Source: Massilia sp. BJB1822
Lineage (GTDB): Bacteria; Pseudomonadota; Gammaproteobacteria; Burkholderiales; Burkholderiaceae_D
Direction of reading: 5' to 3'
Assembly: GCF_013369485.1 (NCBI RefSeq)
Contig: NZ_JABWEB010000025.1
Location: 1 to 64,000, forward strand
Length of the DNA: 64,000 nucleotides
Made by a program: the position numbers and the translations under genes. Below the pieces are notes generated by a model. The model was given only the letters and a program-made list of their open reading frames with translations, was not told where the DNA came from and ran no database searches. Position 1 is the stretch's first letter, and each line of letters starts with the position of its first letter. Positions 1-9,598 of this stretch are shown here, in pieces.

Positions 1-159
1 TTTTTTTCGTCCCCACTCAAACAACTTTCAGTATTTGCTTAGTCTTTTCTTAAGATTGGCGACGGCGGCCGGTGGTAGGCTTAGACAGCTTATTACATAA
101 GTAAATCAAATGACCGATTTAGTTATATCAAATGTTTTAATTGTATGCTTTAATGCTGC
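1..159 (+). promoter_or_regulatory. AT-rich leader of the TetR-RND efflux operon
   Basis: This stretch is much richer in A and T than the rest of the window and lies directly before the tetR-type gene, so it should hold the promoter and operator of the efflux operon. The octamer ATCAAATG occurs twice in the same orientation, at 105-112 and 127-134, two helical turns apart. No clear inverted repeat of the usual TetR-operator kind and no confident -35/-10 pair is visible. The gene that precedes the window edge cannot be judged. Confidence 0.35.
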
Positions 160-831
160 ATGATTGACAAAACCCCCACCCGAAAACCCCGCTCCGATGG
201 CGAGCAGTCGCGCGAACGCCTGCTGTTGGCGGCCATGCGCCTGTTCGCGGAACAAGGCTATGCGCGTACCTCGACACGCGAGATTGCCCTGGCGGCGGGT
301 GCCAATGTGGCTGCGATCAGCTACTACTTTGGCGATAAGGCAGGCTTGTACCGCGCCAGCCTGACCGATCTCATGCCGCTGCCGGAATCGAATATCGAGA
401 TGTTCAACCAGCCGCATTTCACGCTGCGCCAAGCGCTGGAGGGCTTCTACGCCCAACTGCTTGCGCCCGCGATGCAGGGCGAGTTGGCCCAGCTGTGCAT
501 GCGCATGTGGATGCGCGAGATGATCGAGCCGACCGGCTTGTGGACCGAGGAAATCATCAACGGCATCAAGCCCGAACATCTGGCGATGACGGAGGTGCTG
601 GCGCGCCATCTCGGCGTGTCCCTGCCCAGCGACGATGTGCAAAGGCTGGTGCACGCGATCGCCGCCATGGCGGTGCAGCTGATGATCGGCCGCGATGTCA
701 TCCATATCTGCTCGCCGCGCCTGATGGAAGGGCCGGACCCGATCGGTCACTGGATTCAACACCTGGTCCGTTATGCCGAAGCCTTGGTGACGGCGGAGAA
801 GACCAGACTACAAGAAGAAGGGAAAGCATGA
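160..831 (+). CDS. TetR/AcrR family transcriptional regulator (CecR-like) of the efflux operon
   Basis: A 223-residue repressor-type protein. Residues about 15-62 form the TetR helix-turn-helix (RERLLLAAMRLFAEQGY, then TSTREIALAAGANVAAISYYFGDKAGLY). The C-terminal half resembles the CecR-type ligand domain (DUF1956): LARHLGVSLPSDDVQRLVHAIAAMAVQLMIGRD. It is the first gene of a plus-strand operon, and its TGA overlaps the next ATG (ATGA at 828-831), so it is translationally coupled to the outer-membrane factor gene. By analogy with other locally encoded TetR proteins it probably represses this RND pump and responds to a pump substrate. No good Shine-Dalgarno precedes the ATG at 160, but the reading frame fits the family start. 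The ligand is unknown. Confidence 0.9.
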   Translation: MIDKTPTRKPRSDGEQSRERLLLAAMRLFAEQGYARTSTREIALAAGANVAAISYYFGDKAGLYRASLTDLMPLPESNIEMFNQPHFTLRQALEGFYAQLLAPAMQGELAQLCMRMWMREMIEPTGLWTEEIINGIKPEHLAMTEVLARHLGVSLPSDDVQRLVHAIAAMAVQLMIGRDVIHICSPRLMEGPDPIGHWIQHLVRYAEALVTAEKTRLQEEGKA

Positions 832-2240
832 AGATTCGTTCAAGCGCGCTGGCCGTGTCGGCAGCGCTGGCGCTGGCCGCTTGCGGCACGTCCGGGCCGG
901 CCGGCAAGGTCGCGGCCGCGGCGCCGCCGCAGTGGCAGGCGCCTTTGCCGCATAACGGCAGCATCGCCGACCTGGCTGGCTGGTGGCAGCACCAGGGCGA
1001 TCCGCTGCTGGTGGAGCTGATCGGGGCGGCGCAGCAGGCAAGTCCCAGCATCGCCAGCGCCCAGTCGCGCATTGCGCAGTCGCGCGCGGCGCGCGTGGCG
1101 TCGGGCGCGGCGCTGGCGCCGCAAGTGAACGCGGTGGCGACGTCGACCCGCATGAGCAAGCAGTCGGAGGCGCCGGTGAATACCACCTCGCAGGCCATGC
1201 TGCAGGCTTCGTGGGAGATCGACCTGTTCGGCGCCAACCGCGCCGCGCGCGATGCGGCCCAGGCACGCTATGAAAGCGCGCAGGCGGGATGGCATGAGGC
1301 GCGCGTCTCGGTGGCGGCGGAAACGGCCAACCAGTATTACAGCCTGCGCGCCTGCGAACGCCTGCTGGCCGTGGCGCATGAGGACAGCCTATCGCGCCAG
1401 CAGACGGCGAACCTGACGCAGCTGAGCGCCAAGGCCGGCTTCCAGTCGCCCGCCAACGCGGCCTTGGCCAGCGCCAGCGCGGCCGATGGCCGCAGCCGCG
1501 AGGTGGCGCAGCGCGCCGCTTGCGATATCGACGTCAAGGCCTTGGTGGCGCTGACCGCGCTGGGCGAACCGGAACTGCGCCAGAAGCTGGGCACGAACGC
1601 AGCCCAAGCAGCGCTGATGCCGGCGCAAGGCGTGAGCATCGCCAGCCTGCCGGCGCACACCTTGAGCCAGCGTCCCGACGTATTCACCGCCGAACGCGAA
1701 GTGGCGGCCAGCAGCTTTGAGGTGGCGGGCGCGCAGGCGGAACGCTTCCCCAGCCTGTCCCTCGGCGGTTCGGTGGGCCGCGGCCGCATCCACGCCAACG
1801 GCGCCAACGTGACCGCCAATACCTGGACCGTCGGCCCGCTGCAAATGACCCTGCCCATCTTCGACGCCGGCACGCGCCGCGCCAATGTGGATGCGGCCAA
1901 GGCGCGCTACGAGGCGGCCGTGAGCAGCTATCGCGGCAGCGTGCGCCAGGCGGTGCGCGAGGTGGAGGAAGCGCTGGTGAACCTGGACAGCACGGCGCAG
2001 CGCGGCAACGATGCGCAGACGGCGCTCGATGGCTACCGCGTCAATTTCACGGCCACCGAAGACCGCTACAAAAACGGCCTGGCCAGCCTGTTCGAGCTGG
2101 AAGACGCGCGCCGCACGCGCCTGGCGGCCGAAACCACGGTAGTCGGCCTGCAGCGCGAGCGCAGCGCCGCCTGGATCGCCCTCTACCGCGCCGCCGGCGG
2201 CGGCTGGAAAGCACAATCGACTGATACGGAAAAACCATGA
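828..2240 (+). CDS. Efflux transporter outer membrane lipoprotein (NodT/OprM type)
   Basis: A 470-residue outer-membrane channel subunit of a tripartite pump. It begins with a lipoprotein signal and lipobox (ALALAACG), so Cys19 would be lipidated. Two outer-membrane efflux (OEP) repeats follow, with typical signatures such as WEIDLFGANRAARDAAQARY, LSQRPDVFTAEREVAAS and LPIFDAGTRRANVDAAKARYE. The length fits the NodT family. The frame is open further upstream, but the ATG at 828 is chosen because it gives the signal peptide and overlaps the tetR stop. It also overlaps the adaptor gene by ATGA at 2237-2240. It should trimerise and dock with the adaptor and RND pump encoded next. Confidence 0.92.
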   Translation: MKIRSSALAVSAALALAACGTSGPAGKVAAAAPPQWQAPLPHNGSIADLAGWWQHQGDPLLVELIGAAQQASPSIASAQSRIAQSRAARVASGAALAPQVNAVATSTRMSKQSEAPVNTTSQAMLQASWEIDLFGANRAARDAAQARYESAQAGWHEARVSVAAETANQYYSLRACERLLAVAHEDSLSRQQTANLTQLSAKAGFQSPANAALASASAADGRSREVAQRAACDIDVKALVALTALGEPELRQKLGTNAAQAALMPAQGVSIASLPAHTLSQRPDVFTAEREVAASSFEVAGAQAERFPSLSLGGSVGRGRIHANGANVTANTWTVGPLQMTLPIFDAGTRRANVDAAKARYEAAVSSYRGSVRQAVREVEEALVNLDSTAQRGNDAQTALDGYRVNFTATEDRYKNGLASLFELEDARRTRLAAETTVVGLQRERSAAWIALYRAAGGGWKAQSTDTEKP

Positions 2241-3397
2241 AGAACATCAAGATGAAACCCGCCGCCCTGGCCACGCTGGCCGTCCTGGCCGTTGCCGCCG
2301 CGGGCAGCGCGCTGTACGCTCCGGCCTCGGTGGCCGCCGACGAGAAGAAGGCCGAGGCGCAGAAGCCGGCGCTGACCGTCACCACCGCCCGTCCGCAGAA
2401 CGCGACCCTGCCCAACCGCCTGACCGCCAACGGCAACGTGGCCGCCTGGCAGGAAGCGAGCATCGGCAGCGAATCGAACGGCCTGCGCCTGACCGAGGTG
2501 CGCGTGAACGTGGGCGATGTGGTGAAAAAAGGCGAAGTGCTGGCCGTGTTCTCGGCCGATACCGTCAACGCCGAACTGGCCCAGGCGCGCGCCGCCGTGC
2601 TGGAAGCCGAAGCCAATGCGGCCGAAGCGAAAGGCAATGCGGCGCGGGCGCGCACGCTGGAAAGCAGCGGCGCCCTGAGCGCCCAGCAGATCAGCCAATA
2701 CCTGACCGCCGAGCAGACCGCCAATGCGCGCATCGCTTCCGCCAAGGCGGTGCTGGCGACCCAGCAGCTGCGCCTGAAATACACCCAGGTGGTGGCGCCC
2801 GATGCCGGCGTGATCTCGGCGCGCAGCGCCACCGTGGGCGCCGTGGTTGGCGCGGGGACGGAGCTGTTCCGCATGATCCGCCAGGGCCGCCTGGAATGGC
2901 GCGCCGAAGTCACCGCGTCCGAACTGCGCCGCATCAAGGTCGGCGCCAGCGCGCTGGTGAAGGCGGCCAACGGCAGCGAACTGACGGGCAAGGTGCGCAT
3001 GATCGCGCCGACCGTGGATGCGCAGACCCGCTCCGCCCTGGTCTACGTGGACCTGCCGCCGAACAGCAGCCAGGATGCGCCGTTCAAGGCCGGCATGTTC
3101 GCCAGCGGCCAGTTTGAACTGGGCAGCAGCGACGCCATGACGGTGCCGCAGCAGGCCATTGCCGTGCGCGATGGCTTCAGCTATGTCTTCCGCCTGAACG
3201 GCGACCAGCGCGTCAGCCAGATCAAGGTGCAGACCGGGCGCCGCCTGGGCGACCGCATCGAGGTGCTGAACGGGATCAAAGGCGATACGCCGGTAGTGGT
3301 GAGCGGCGCCGGCTTCCTCAACGACGGCGATCTGGTGCGCAACGTCGCACCGTCCTCCGCCACCGCCTCGGCCAAGCCGGTCAAGGCCGGCAACTAA
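2237..3397 (+). CDS. RND efflux periplasmic adaptor (membrane fusion protein)
   Basis: A 386-residue adaptor linking inner-membrane pump and outer-membrane channel. An N-terminal signal peptide ends near residue 33 (ASVAADEKK). Next come a biotinyl-lipoyl half motif (ANGNVAAWQEASIGSESNGL), an alpha-hairpin rich in Ala/Glu (about 105-165), the second lipoyl half (LRLKYTQVVAPDAGVIS) and beta-barrel and membrane-proximal domains ending in DRIEVLNGIKGDTPVVVSGAGFLNDGD. The start overlaps the preceding stop (ATGA), and the pump gene begins 9 bases after its stop. The order of channel, adaptor, pump in one operon supports a complete tripartite system. Confidence 0.93.
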   Translation: MKNIKMKPAALATLAVLAVAAAGSALYAPASVAADEKKAEAQKPALTVTTARPQNATLPNRLTANGNVAAWQEASIGSESNGLRLTEVRVNVGDVVKKGEVLAVFSADTVNAELAQARAAVLEAEANAAEAKGNAARARTLESSGALSAQQISQYLTAEQTANARIASAKAVLATQQLRLKYTQVVAPDAGVISARSATVGAVVGAGTELFRMIRQGRLEWRAEVTASELRRIKVGASALVKAANGSELTGKVRMIAPTVDAQTRSALVYVDLPPNSSQDAPFKAGMFASGQFELGSSDAMTVPQQAIAVRDGFSYVFRLNGDQRVSQIKVQTGRRLGDRIEVLNGIKGDTPVVVSGAGFLNDGDLVRNVAPSSATASAKPVKAGN

Positions 3398-3406
3398 GGA
3401 GCGTCC

Positions 3407-6400
3407 GTGAACTTTTCCGCCTTATCGATCAAGAATCCGATCCCGGCCATCATGCTGTTTGTGCTGTTGACCCTTGCCGGTCTGCTGGCATACAAGGCCA
3501 ATCCAGTGCAGGACTTCCCCGATATCGAACTGCCCATCGTCACCGTCAGCGCTTCGCTGCCGGGCGCCGCCCCGGCCCAGCTGGAAACCGAGGTGGCGCG
3601 CAAGATCGAGGATTCGGTAGCGACCCTGCAGGGGATCAAGAATATCTACACCAAGGTGCTGGACGGCACCGCCACCATCACCGTCGAATTCATCCTGGAG
3701 AAGAATATCTCCGACGCGGTGAACGACGTGCGCGACGCCGTGGCGCGCGTGAAAGCCGATATGCCGGCCGAGCTGCGCGACCCGGTGGTGAGCAAGGTCT
3801 CCACCGCCGGCCGCGTGGTGCTGACCTTCGTCGTCACCAACAGGAAGGACAGCGGCACCCGCATGGACGACCAGGAACTGAGCTGGTTCGTCGACAACGC
3901 CGTCTCCAAGCGCCTGCTGTCGGTGCACGGCGTGGGCGCGGTCAAGCGCGTGGGTGGCGCCAGCCGCGAAATCCGCGTCGAACTCGATGACGAACGCATG
4001 GCCGCGCTGCGCGTCTCGGCACTGGACGTGTCGCGCCAGCTGCGCCAGGTGCAGAAGGAAGCACCGGGCGGACGCGGCGACGTCAGCGGTGCCGAGCAGT
4101 CGGTGCGCACCATCGCCACCGTGCAGACGGCGGCCGATCTGGCACGCATGGATATTCCGCTGGTAGACGGCCGCCATGTGCGCCTCGACCAGGTTGCCAC
4201 CGTGAGCGACACCGTGGCCGAATCGCGCGCCGTCGCTACCCAGGACGGCAAGCCGGTGGTCGGCTTCGAGATCTTCCGCACCAAGGGCGCCAGCGAAACC
4301 GATGTGGCGCGCGATGCGCGTGCCGCCGTGGAGGAGCTGCAGAAGGCCAATCCGAATATCGAGATCAAGCAATCGATCGACAACGCCCAGCCGGTGGAAG
4401 AAAACTTCGTCGGCTCGATGGAGCTGCTGTACGAAGGCGCGCTGCTGGCGGTTCTGGTGGTCTGGTGGTTCCTGCGCGACTGGCGCGCCACGCTGGTGGC
4501 GACGGCCGCCCTGCCCTTGTCGGTGCTGCCGGCCTTCCTCGGCATCTATTGGTTCGGCTACACGCTCAACACCGTGACCCTGCTCTCGCTGGCCCTGGTG
4601 GTGGGCGTGCTGGTGGACGACGCCATCGTGGAAATCGAAAACATCGAACGCCACCTGCATATGGGTAAATCGCCGATGCAGGCCGCGATGGAAGCAGCCG
4701 ACGAAATCGGCATGGCGGTGATCGCCACCACCTTCGCCCTGGTGGCTGTGTTCCTGCCGACCGCCTTCATGGGCGGCGTGCCCGGCCTGTTCTTCAAGCA
4801 GTTCGGCTGGACCGCCGTGCTGGCGGTGCTGGCATCGCTGGTGGTGGCGCGTCTGCTGACGCCGATGATGGCAGCCTATATGCTGAAACCGGCCAAGCCC
4901 AAGGCGCACCAGGGCGACGGCTGGCTGATGCAGCGCTATATGAAGACCATGCGCTGGTGCCTGACCCACCGCCACATCACGGCGCTCGCCTCGCTGGCCT
5001 TCTTCGTCGGCTCCATCATGCTGGTGGGCCTGCTGCCGACCGGCTTCGTGCCGGCGGCCGACCGCGCCCAGACCCAGATCAACCTGGAACTGCCGCCCGG
5101 CTCCACGCTGGCAGAAACCAAGGCGGTGGCCGAGCAGGCGCGCCTGGCCGCAATGCGCGTCAAGGGCGTGACCGAGGTGTTCAGCTCCATCGGCGGCGGC
5201 TCCAGCGGCGACGCTTTCGCCCCCGGCGCGGCAGCCGAAGCGCGCCGCGCCGTGCTGACCATCACCACCACGCACCGCAACGACCGCAAGGAATCGATGC
5301 CGGATATCGATAACGGCTTGCGCGAGCAGCTGGCCCACATCCCCGGCGCGCGCTTCAACGTCGGCCCGCCCGATACCGGCGTGAAGATGCAGCTGGTGCT
5401 GCGCAGCGAAGATCCGCTGGCCCTGACGGCGGCGGCGCAAAAGGTGGAGCGCGAACTGCGCACGCTGAAAGGCATCGGCAACGTGACTTCCAGCGCCTCG
5501 CTGGTGCGTCCTGAAATCATCGTGCGTCCCGACTTCGCCAAAGCCGCCGACCTGGGCGTGACCGCAGCTGCCATCGGCGAAACGGTGCGCGTGGCCACGG
5601 CCGGCGACTACGACTTCGACCTGACCAAGATGAATCTGCCGGAACGCCAGGTGCCGATCCGCGTCAAGCTGCCGGACGCCGTGCGCGCCGACCTGGACGC
5701 CATTGGGCGCCTGACCGTGCCGGGCAAGAACGGTCCGGTGATGCTGGCGAATCTGGCCAGCATCACCATGGAAAGCGGCCCGGCCCAGATCGACCGCCTG
5801 AACCGCAGCCGCAACGTGACGCTGGACGTGGAACTGGGCGGCCGTTCGCTCGGTGAGCTGAACGAGGAAGCGCGCGCCCTGCCGTCGATGAAGAACCTGC
5901 CGCCGTCGGTGAAGATTGCGGAACTGGGCGACGCCCAGGAGATGGCGGCGCTGTTCGCCAGCTTCGGCCTGGCCATGCTGATCGGCGTGCTGTGCATCTA
6001 CGGCGTGCTGGTGCTGCTGTTCAAGGACTTCATGCAGCCGGTGACGATCCTGGCAGCGCTGCCGCTGTCGATCGGCGGCGCCTTCGTGGCCCTGCTGATC
6101 ACCCGCAGCGCGCTGTCGATGCCGTCCATGATCGGCCTGATCATGCTGATGGGGATCGTGACCAAAAACTCGATCCTGCTGGTGGACTACGCGATCCTGG
6201 CGCGCCAGGCGGGCATGGGCCGCTTCGAAGCCCTGGTCGACGCCTGCCACAAACGTAGCCGCCCGATTCTGATGACCACCATCGCCATGGGCGCGGGCAT
6301 GATGCCGCTAGCCCTGGGTTGGGGCGCCGATCCGAGCTTCCGTTCGCCGATGGCGATCACGGTGATCGGCGGCCTGATTACCTCGACCCTGCTCAGCCTT

Positions 6401-6526
6401 CTGGTGGTGCCAGCCGTGTTCACCTATATCGACGATGCCGAACATCTGCTGGGACGCATCATGCGCAAACTGCGCCGCCATAAACACGAAACCCCGCCTG
6501 TCCATCAGGCCTCACCTTCCAAATAA
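3407..6526 (+). CDS. RND multidrug efflux permease (HAE1/AcrB family)
   Basis: A 1039-residue proton-driven exporter with the usual architecture: TM1 at about 12-30, a large periplasmic porter loop, TM2-6, a second periplasmic loop from about residue 560, and TM8-12 to the end. The paired aspartates of the proton relay are present in TM4 (VGVLVDDAIVEIENIERH, near residue 405), and the family motif PVQDFPDIELPIVTVSASLPGA lies near the N terminus. The start is GTG at 3407, in register with MNFSALSIKNPIP. The likely role is export of hydrophobic drugs; the substrate cannot be read from sequence. The uninterrupted antisense frame here is a codon-bias shadow. Confidence 0.95.
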   Translation: MNFSALSIKNPIPAIMLFVLLTLAGLLAYKANPVQDFPDIELPIVTVSASLPGAAPAQLETEVARKIEDSVATLQGIKNIYTKVLDGTATITVEFILEKNISDAVNDVRDAVARVKADMPAELRDPVVSKVSTAGRVVLTFVVTNRKDSGTRMDDQELSWFVDNAVSKRLLSVHGVGAVKRVGGASREIRVELDDERMAALRVSALDVSRQLRQVQKEAPGGRGDVSGAEQSVRTIATVQTAADLARMDIPLVDGRHVRLDQVATVSDTVAESRAVATQDGKPVVGFEIFRTKGASETDVARDARAAVEELQKANPNIEIKQSIDNAQPVEENFVGSMELLYEGALLAVLVVWWFLRDWRATLVATAALPLSVLPAFLGIYWFGYTLNTVTLLSLALVVGVLVDDAIVEIENIERHLHMGKSPMQAAMEAADEIGMAVIATTFALVAVFLPTAFMGGVPGLFFKQFGWTAVLAVLASLVVARLLTPMMAAYMLKPAKPKAHQGDGWLMQRYMKTMRWCLTHRHITALASLAFFVGSIMLVGLLPTGFVPAADRAQTQINLELPPGSTLAETKAVAEQARLAAMRVKGVTEVFSSIGGGSSGDAFAPGAAAEARRAVLTITTTHRNDRKESMPDIDNGLREQLAHIPGARFNVGPPDTGVKMQLVLRSEDPLALTAAAQKVERELRTLKGIGNVTSSASLVRPEIIVRPDFAKAADLGVTAAAIGETVRVATAGDYDFDLTKMNLPERQVPIRVKLPDAVRADLDAIGRLTVPGKNGPVMLANLASITMESGPAQIDRLNRSRNVTLDVELGGRSLGELNEEARALPSMKNLPPSVKIAELGDAQEMAALFASFGLAMLIGVLCIYGVLVLLFKDFMQPVTILAALPLSIGGAFVALLITRSALSMPSMIGLIMLMGIVTKNSILLVDYAILARQAGMGRFEALVDACHKRSRPILMTTIAMGAGMMPLALGWGADPSFRSPMAITVIGGLITSTLLSLLVVPAVFTYIDDAEHLLGRIMRKLRRHKHETPPVHQASPSK

Positions 6527-6538
6527 AGGAGATAGTAA

Positions 6539-7000
6539 GTGGATGTGAAAATTGTCGACTTCCCGCCCACCACGGTGGCTTACCAGCGCTATACCGGTCC
6601 ATTCGGCCCGGCCATCGCCGACTTCTGGGACAAGATCTTCAACCCATGGCGCGAGCAGCATGGCCTGGGCAAGCGCGTCACCTATGGCATTGGCCTGGAC
6701 GATCCGCACAGCACCCCGCCCGAGCAGTGCCGCTACGACGCCTGCGTGGAAGTGGCGGCCGACTACGTGGCGCCGGCTCCAGCCAGCGTCGCCACCCTGC
6801 CGGGCGGCCGCTATGCCGTAGCCCGCTTCAGGGGCCAGCCGCAGGAAATCGTCAAGGTCTGGCAGGAGTTCTACACCAAGGTGCTGCCGGGCATGGGCAT
6901 GGAGCCGCGCCACGCGCCCTGCTTCGAGCGCTATGACGCCGAATACGTCGAGGAAGAAGGCGGCGTGTTCGAGTGCGATCTGTTCGCGCCAGTGAAGTAA
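6539..7000 (+). CDS. GyrI-like small-molecule-binding domain protein (SbmC/GyrI family)
   Basis: A 153-residue stand-alone GyrI-like (bacterial effector-binding) domain with no DNA-binding region. Typical features are VDFPPTTVAYQRYTGPFGPAIADFWDKI at the N terminus, the middle CRYDACVEVAADY, and LPGGRYAVARFRGQPQEIVKVWQEFY. The GTG start at 6539 has AAGGAG at a good distance just after the permease stop, so this is the last gene of the efflux operon. Family members bind hydrophobic compounds, and some protect gyrase or neutralise toxins. A role in sequestering or hydrolysing pump substrates is inference from context. Confidence 0.8.
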   Translation: MDVKIVDFPPTTVAYQRYTGPFGPAIADFWDKIFNPWREQHGLGKRVTYGIGLDDPHSTPPEQCRYDACVEVAADYVAPAPASVATLPGGRYAVARFRGQPQEIVKVWQEFYTKVLPGMGMEPRHAPCFERYDAEYVEEEGGVFECDLFAPVK

Positions 7001-7004
7001 TCCC

Positions 7005-8414
7005 TCAGGGCTGAATGGGGGCGGCGCTCCAGCCGCCTCCCATGGCCCGGTACAAGTCCACCGACGCGGCCAGGAGCCGCGTTCTCAATTGCAGGCGCAG
7101 CACGTCAGCGCCGTACAGGGTGCGCTGCGCATCCAGCTCCTCCAGATACGAAGCATAGCCATTGCGGTAGCGGTTGCGCGCGATGCGCAGGGTTTCGGCC
7201 GCCGTATCGCGCCGCGCATCATTCTGCACCACCTGTTCGCGCAGGCGGACGATGGCGTCGATGCCGTTCTCGGTTTCCGCCAGGGCGGTGCGCACCGTGT
7301 TTTCGTATGCGTAAATGGCCTGGTCGCGCTGAGCGGCGGCCGAATCGGTCTGGGCCTGCACCCGGCCGCCATCAAACAGCGGCGCGCTCACGCCAGCGGC
7401 CAGGCGCCAAAGCTTGATGGGCGAATGCAGGAAGTCGCTGAAATCGCTGGACTGGATGCCGCCCGCCGCCGTCAGGCGGAAAGACGGCAGCAGCTGGTCG
7501 CGCGTGGCGGCCAGCGCGGCGTTGGAGGCCGCCACATTCTGCTCGGCGCGCGCGATATCGGGACGGCGCCGCAGCAGCTCCGATGGCAGGCCCGCCGGCA
7601 CGGGCGGAGGCGCCAACTCAGCCAAGGGTTTGCCGCGCCGGACCGGTCCCGGATTGCCGCCCGCCAGCAGGGCCAGGGCACTCTCCTGTTCGAAGATCTG
7701 GCGCTGCAATTGCGGTATCTGTTCGGCCGCGGCCTGGTATTCGGCCTGCGCCTGCAGCCATTCCAGGCGCGAGCTGTAGCCGACTTCAAACTGGCGCTGC
7801 GCCAGATCGCGCGAGGTTGCGCGCAGCTTGAGCGTGGCCTCGGCCAATTCCAGCTGCGCATCCAGGCCACGCAGATTCAGGTAGCCGCTGGCGGCGCTGG
7901 CGGCAATGGACAGCGCCGCCGCATCGGCACTGGCCTGTTCGGCGCGGTAGGACGCGGCAGCGGCCTGTGTCAGGCTGGAAAGACGGCCCCAGACATCGAT
8001 CTCATACGCTGCCTGCACCTCGGTCTGAAACACATTGCCCACGCGCGGCAAGCCATTTGGCGCCAGTGCGCGCGCCCGCCCCGGTCCGGCGCTGGCGCCC
8101 AGCGTGGGCTGCTGCGCGGCGCCAGCGGCGGCCAGCCGGGCGCGGTAGTCGGCCACGCGCGCCTGGGCGATGCGCAGATCGCCGTTGCGTTCCAGCGCCT
8201 GCGCCACCAGGGCCGTCAGCGCGGGATCGTCAAACGCCTGCCACCACTGGCGCTCCACCGCCTGGCCCTGGCTTGCGGGGCCGATGCTCATGCGCCATTG
8301 CGCGGGCATTTCCAGCGTCGGCGCGGGCGGCGCGCCGACCTTTGCGGCGCAGCCGCCCAGCAGGAAGGCCCATGCCAGCAGTGCAGCCGGCGATGCCCCT
8401 CGCGCAGACTTCAT
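7005..8414 (-). CDS. Efflux outer membrane lipoprotein (NodT family) of the MFS tripartite pump
   Basis: A 469-residue outer-membrane factor. The N terminus is a lipoprotein signal with lipobox LLGGC, followed by OEP repeats: YEIDVWGRLSSLTQAAAASYRAEQA, LLRRRPDIARAEQNVAASNAALAATR and APLFDGGRVQAQTDSA. It is the distal gene of a minus-strand operon, overlapping the EmrA-like gene by ATGA (8411-8414). Its stop lies only 4 bases from the stop of the converging GyrI-like gene. It is a paralogue of the channel at 828-2240, serving a different pump type. Confidence 0.92.
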   Translation of the reverse strand: MKSARGASPAALLAWAFLLGGCAAKVGAPPAPTLEMPAQWRMSIGPASQGQAVERQWWQAFDDPALTALVAQALERNGDLRIAQARVADYRARLAAAGAAQQPTLGASAGPGRARALAPNGLPRVGNVFQTEVQAAYEIDVWGRLSSLTQAAAASYRAEQASADAAALSIAASAASGYLNLRGLDAQLELAEATLKLRATSRDLAQRQFEVGYSSRLEWLQAQAEYQAAAEQIPQLQRQIFEQESALALLAGGNPGPVRRGKPLAELAPPPVPAGLPSELLRRRPDIARAEQNVAASNAALAATRDQLLPSFRLTAAGGIQSSDFSDFLHSPIKLWRLAAGVSAPLFDGGRVQAQTDSAAAQRDQAIYAYENTVRTALAETENGIDAIVRLREQVVQNDARRDTAAETLRIARNRYRNGYASYLEELDAQRTLYGADVLRLQLRTRLLAASVDLYRAMGGGWSAAPIQP

Positions 8415-9598
8415 GGCCGCGCTCCCTGCGCCTTGCCGCGCGGCGCCGGCGGCGGGTTGCTGTCCACATCATTCAGCACCGCCGAGGTATCGATGCTGAC
8501 AATCACCGACATGCCGGGCCGCAGGCGCGCCGCCAGCTTCTGGCCCGGGTCGATGCGGATGCGCACCGGAATGCGCTGTGCGATCTTCACATAATTGCCG
8601 GTGGCGTTATCGGCCGGCAGCACGCTGAATTCCGAACCGGTGGCGGGCGAAATGCGCTCGACCTGTCCGGTCAAGGTGGCGCCGTCCAGCGCATCGACCT
8701 TGAAGGTGGCGCTCTGCCCCACCTGCACATTGCTCATCTGGGTTTCCTTGAGATTGGCGATCACCCACATATGCTGCGGCACGAGGCCCATCAGCTGCGT
8801 TCCCGCATTCACGTATGCGCCCTGGCGCACCGTGACCTGACCCAGTTGGCCGTCGGCCGGCGCGGTGATGCGGGTGTTGTCCAGGTCCACCTTGGCCGCC
8901 TTCAACGCCGCCTGCGCATTGGCCACGGCCGCTTCCAGCGAAGCCTTGTTCACCGTGACGGACTGCGCCTGCTGTTTCGAGATTTCCAGACTGGCGCGCG
9001 CCTGCGACACCGCGGCCACGGTCTGCGCCCGCGCCGCCTTCTGCGAATCCTGCTCGCGCACCGAGAGCGAACCATCGGCCACCAGCTGGTCCACGCGTCC
9101 CAGGTCGGCTTTCGAACGCGCCGCCTGCGCTTCGGCATTGGCCAGCGCCGCCTGGTTCAGCGCGATGCTGGCCTGGGCGCTGCGGTGCGACTGTTCCCAA
9201 TTCGCCAGCGCCGCCTGCTGCGCCGCCAATTGCGCCTCCGCCTGTTCGAAGCGCTGCTCGTAAATGCGCGAATCGATGCGCGCCAGCAGATCGCCCGCCT
9301 TCACATGCTGGAAGTCCTGCACCTTCACCTCCACCACATAACCTGGCAGCTGGGTGCCGATCAGCGTGACCTGGCCACGCACCAGCGCATTTTCGGTAGA
9401 GACAATGGAACTGGTGAATGGCGGCAGCCGCCACGCATACAGCACCACCAGCACGCCGATCAGCGCCACCAGTGCAAAGCCCGCCGCCGAATACCACTGG
9501 TGGCGGCGATCTGGTTGCTCGGGCATGGAGGCCGCTGGGGGCGCAGGGACATTGCTGTCCTTGTTCTCTGGCGTGGTCGAAGTGGTCGGTGTACTCAT
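8411..9598 (-). CDS. HlyD/EmrA-type secretion periplasmic adaptor
   Basis: A 395-residue adaptor anchored by a single membrane segment at about 35-55 (AGFALVALIGVLVVLYAWRL) after a short Pro/Ser/Thr-rich cytoplasmic tail. The split lipoyl motif (VRGQVTLIGTQLPGYVVEVKVQDFQHVKAGDLLARID ... DLDNTRITAPADGQLGQVTVRQGAYVNAGT, written here with a gap) flanks a long Ala/Gln-rich alpha-hairpin. This matches EmrA/FarA adaptors that pair with DHA2 MFS pumps. Both gene borders are ATGA overlaps, so the MFS, adaptor and channel genes form one translationally coupled operon. Confidence 0.93.
   Translation of the reverse strand: MSTPTTSTTPENKDSNVPAPPAASMPEQPDRRHQWYSAAGFALVALIGVLVVLYAWRLPPFTSSIVSTENALVRGQVTLIGTQLPGYVVEVKVQDFQHVKAGDLLARIDSRIYEQRFEQAEAQLAAQQAALANWEQSHRSAQASIALNQAALANAEAQAARSKADLGRVDQLVADGSLSVREQDSQKAARAQTVAAVSQARASLEISKQQAQSVTVNKASLEAAVANAQAALKAAKVDLDNTRITAPADGQLGQVTVRQGAYVNAGTQLMGLVPQHMWVIANLKETQMSNVQVGQSATFKVDALDGATLTGQVERISPATGSEFSVLPADNATGNYVKIAQRIPVRIRIDPGQKLAARLRPGMSVIVSIDTSAVLNDVDSNPPPAPRGKAQGARP

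Noticed and set aside
3422-6250. A 942-residue minus-strand frame opposite the RND permease
   Set aside because: The His/Gln/Arg-rich translation is typical of antisense frames in GC-rich genes; the plus-strand permease has complete family motifs.
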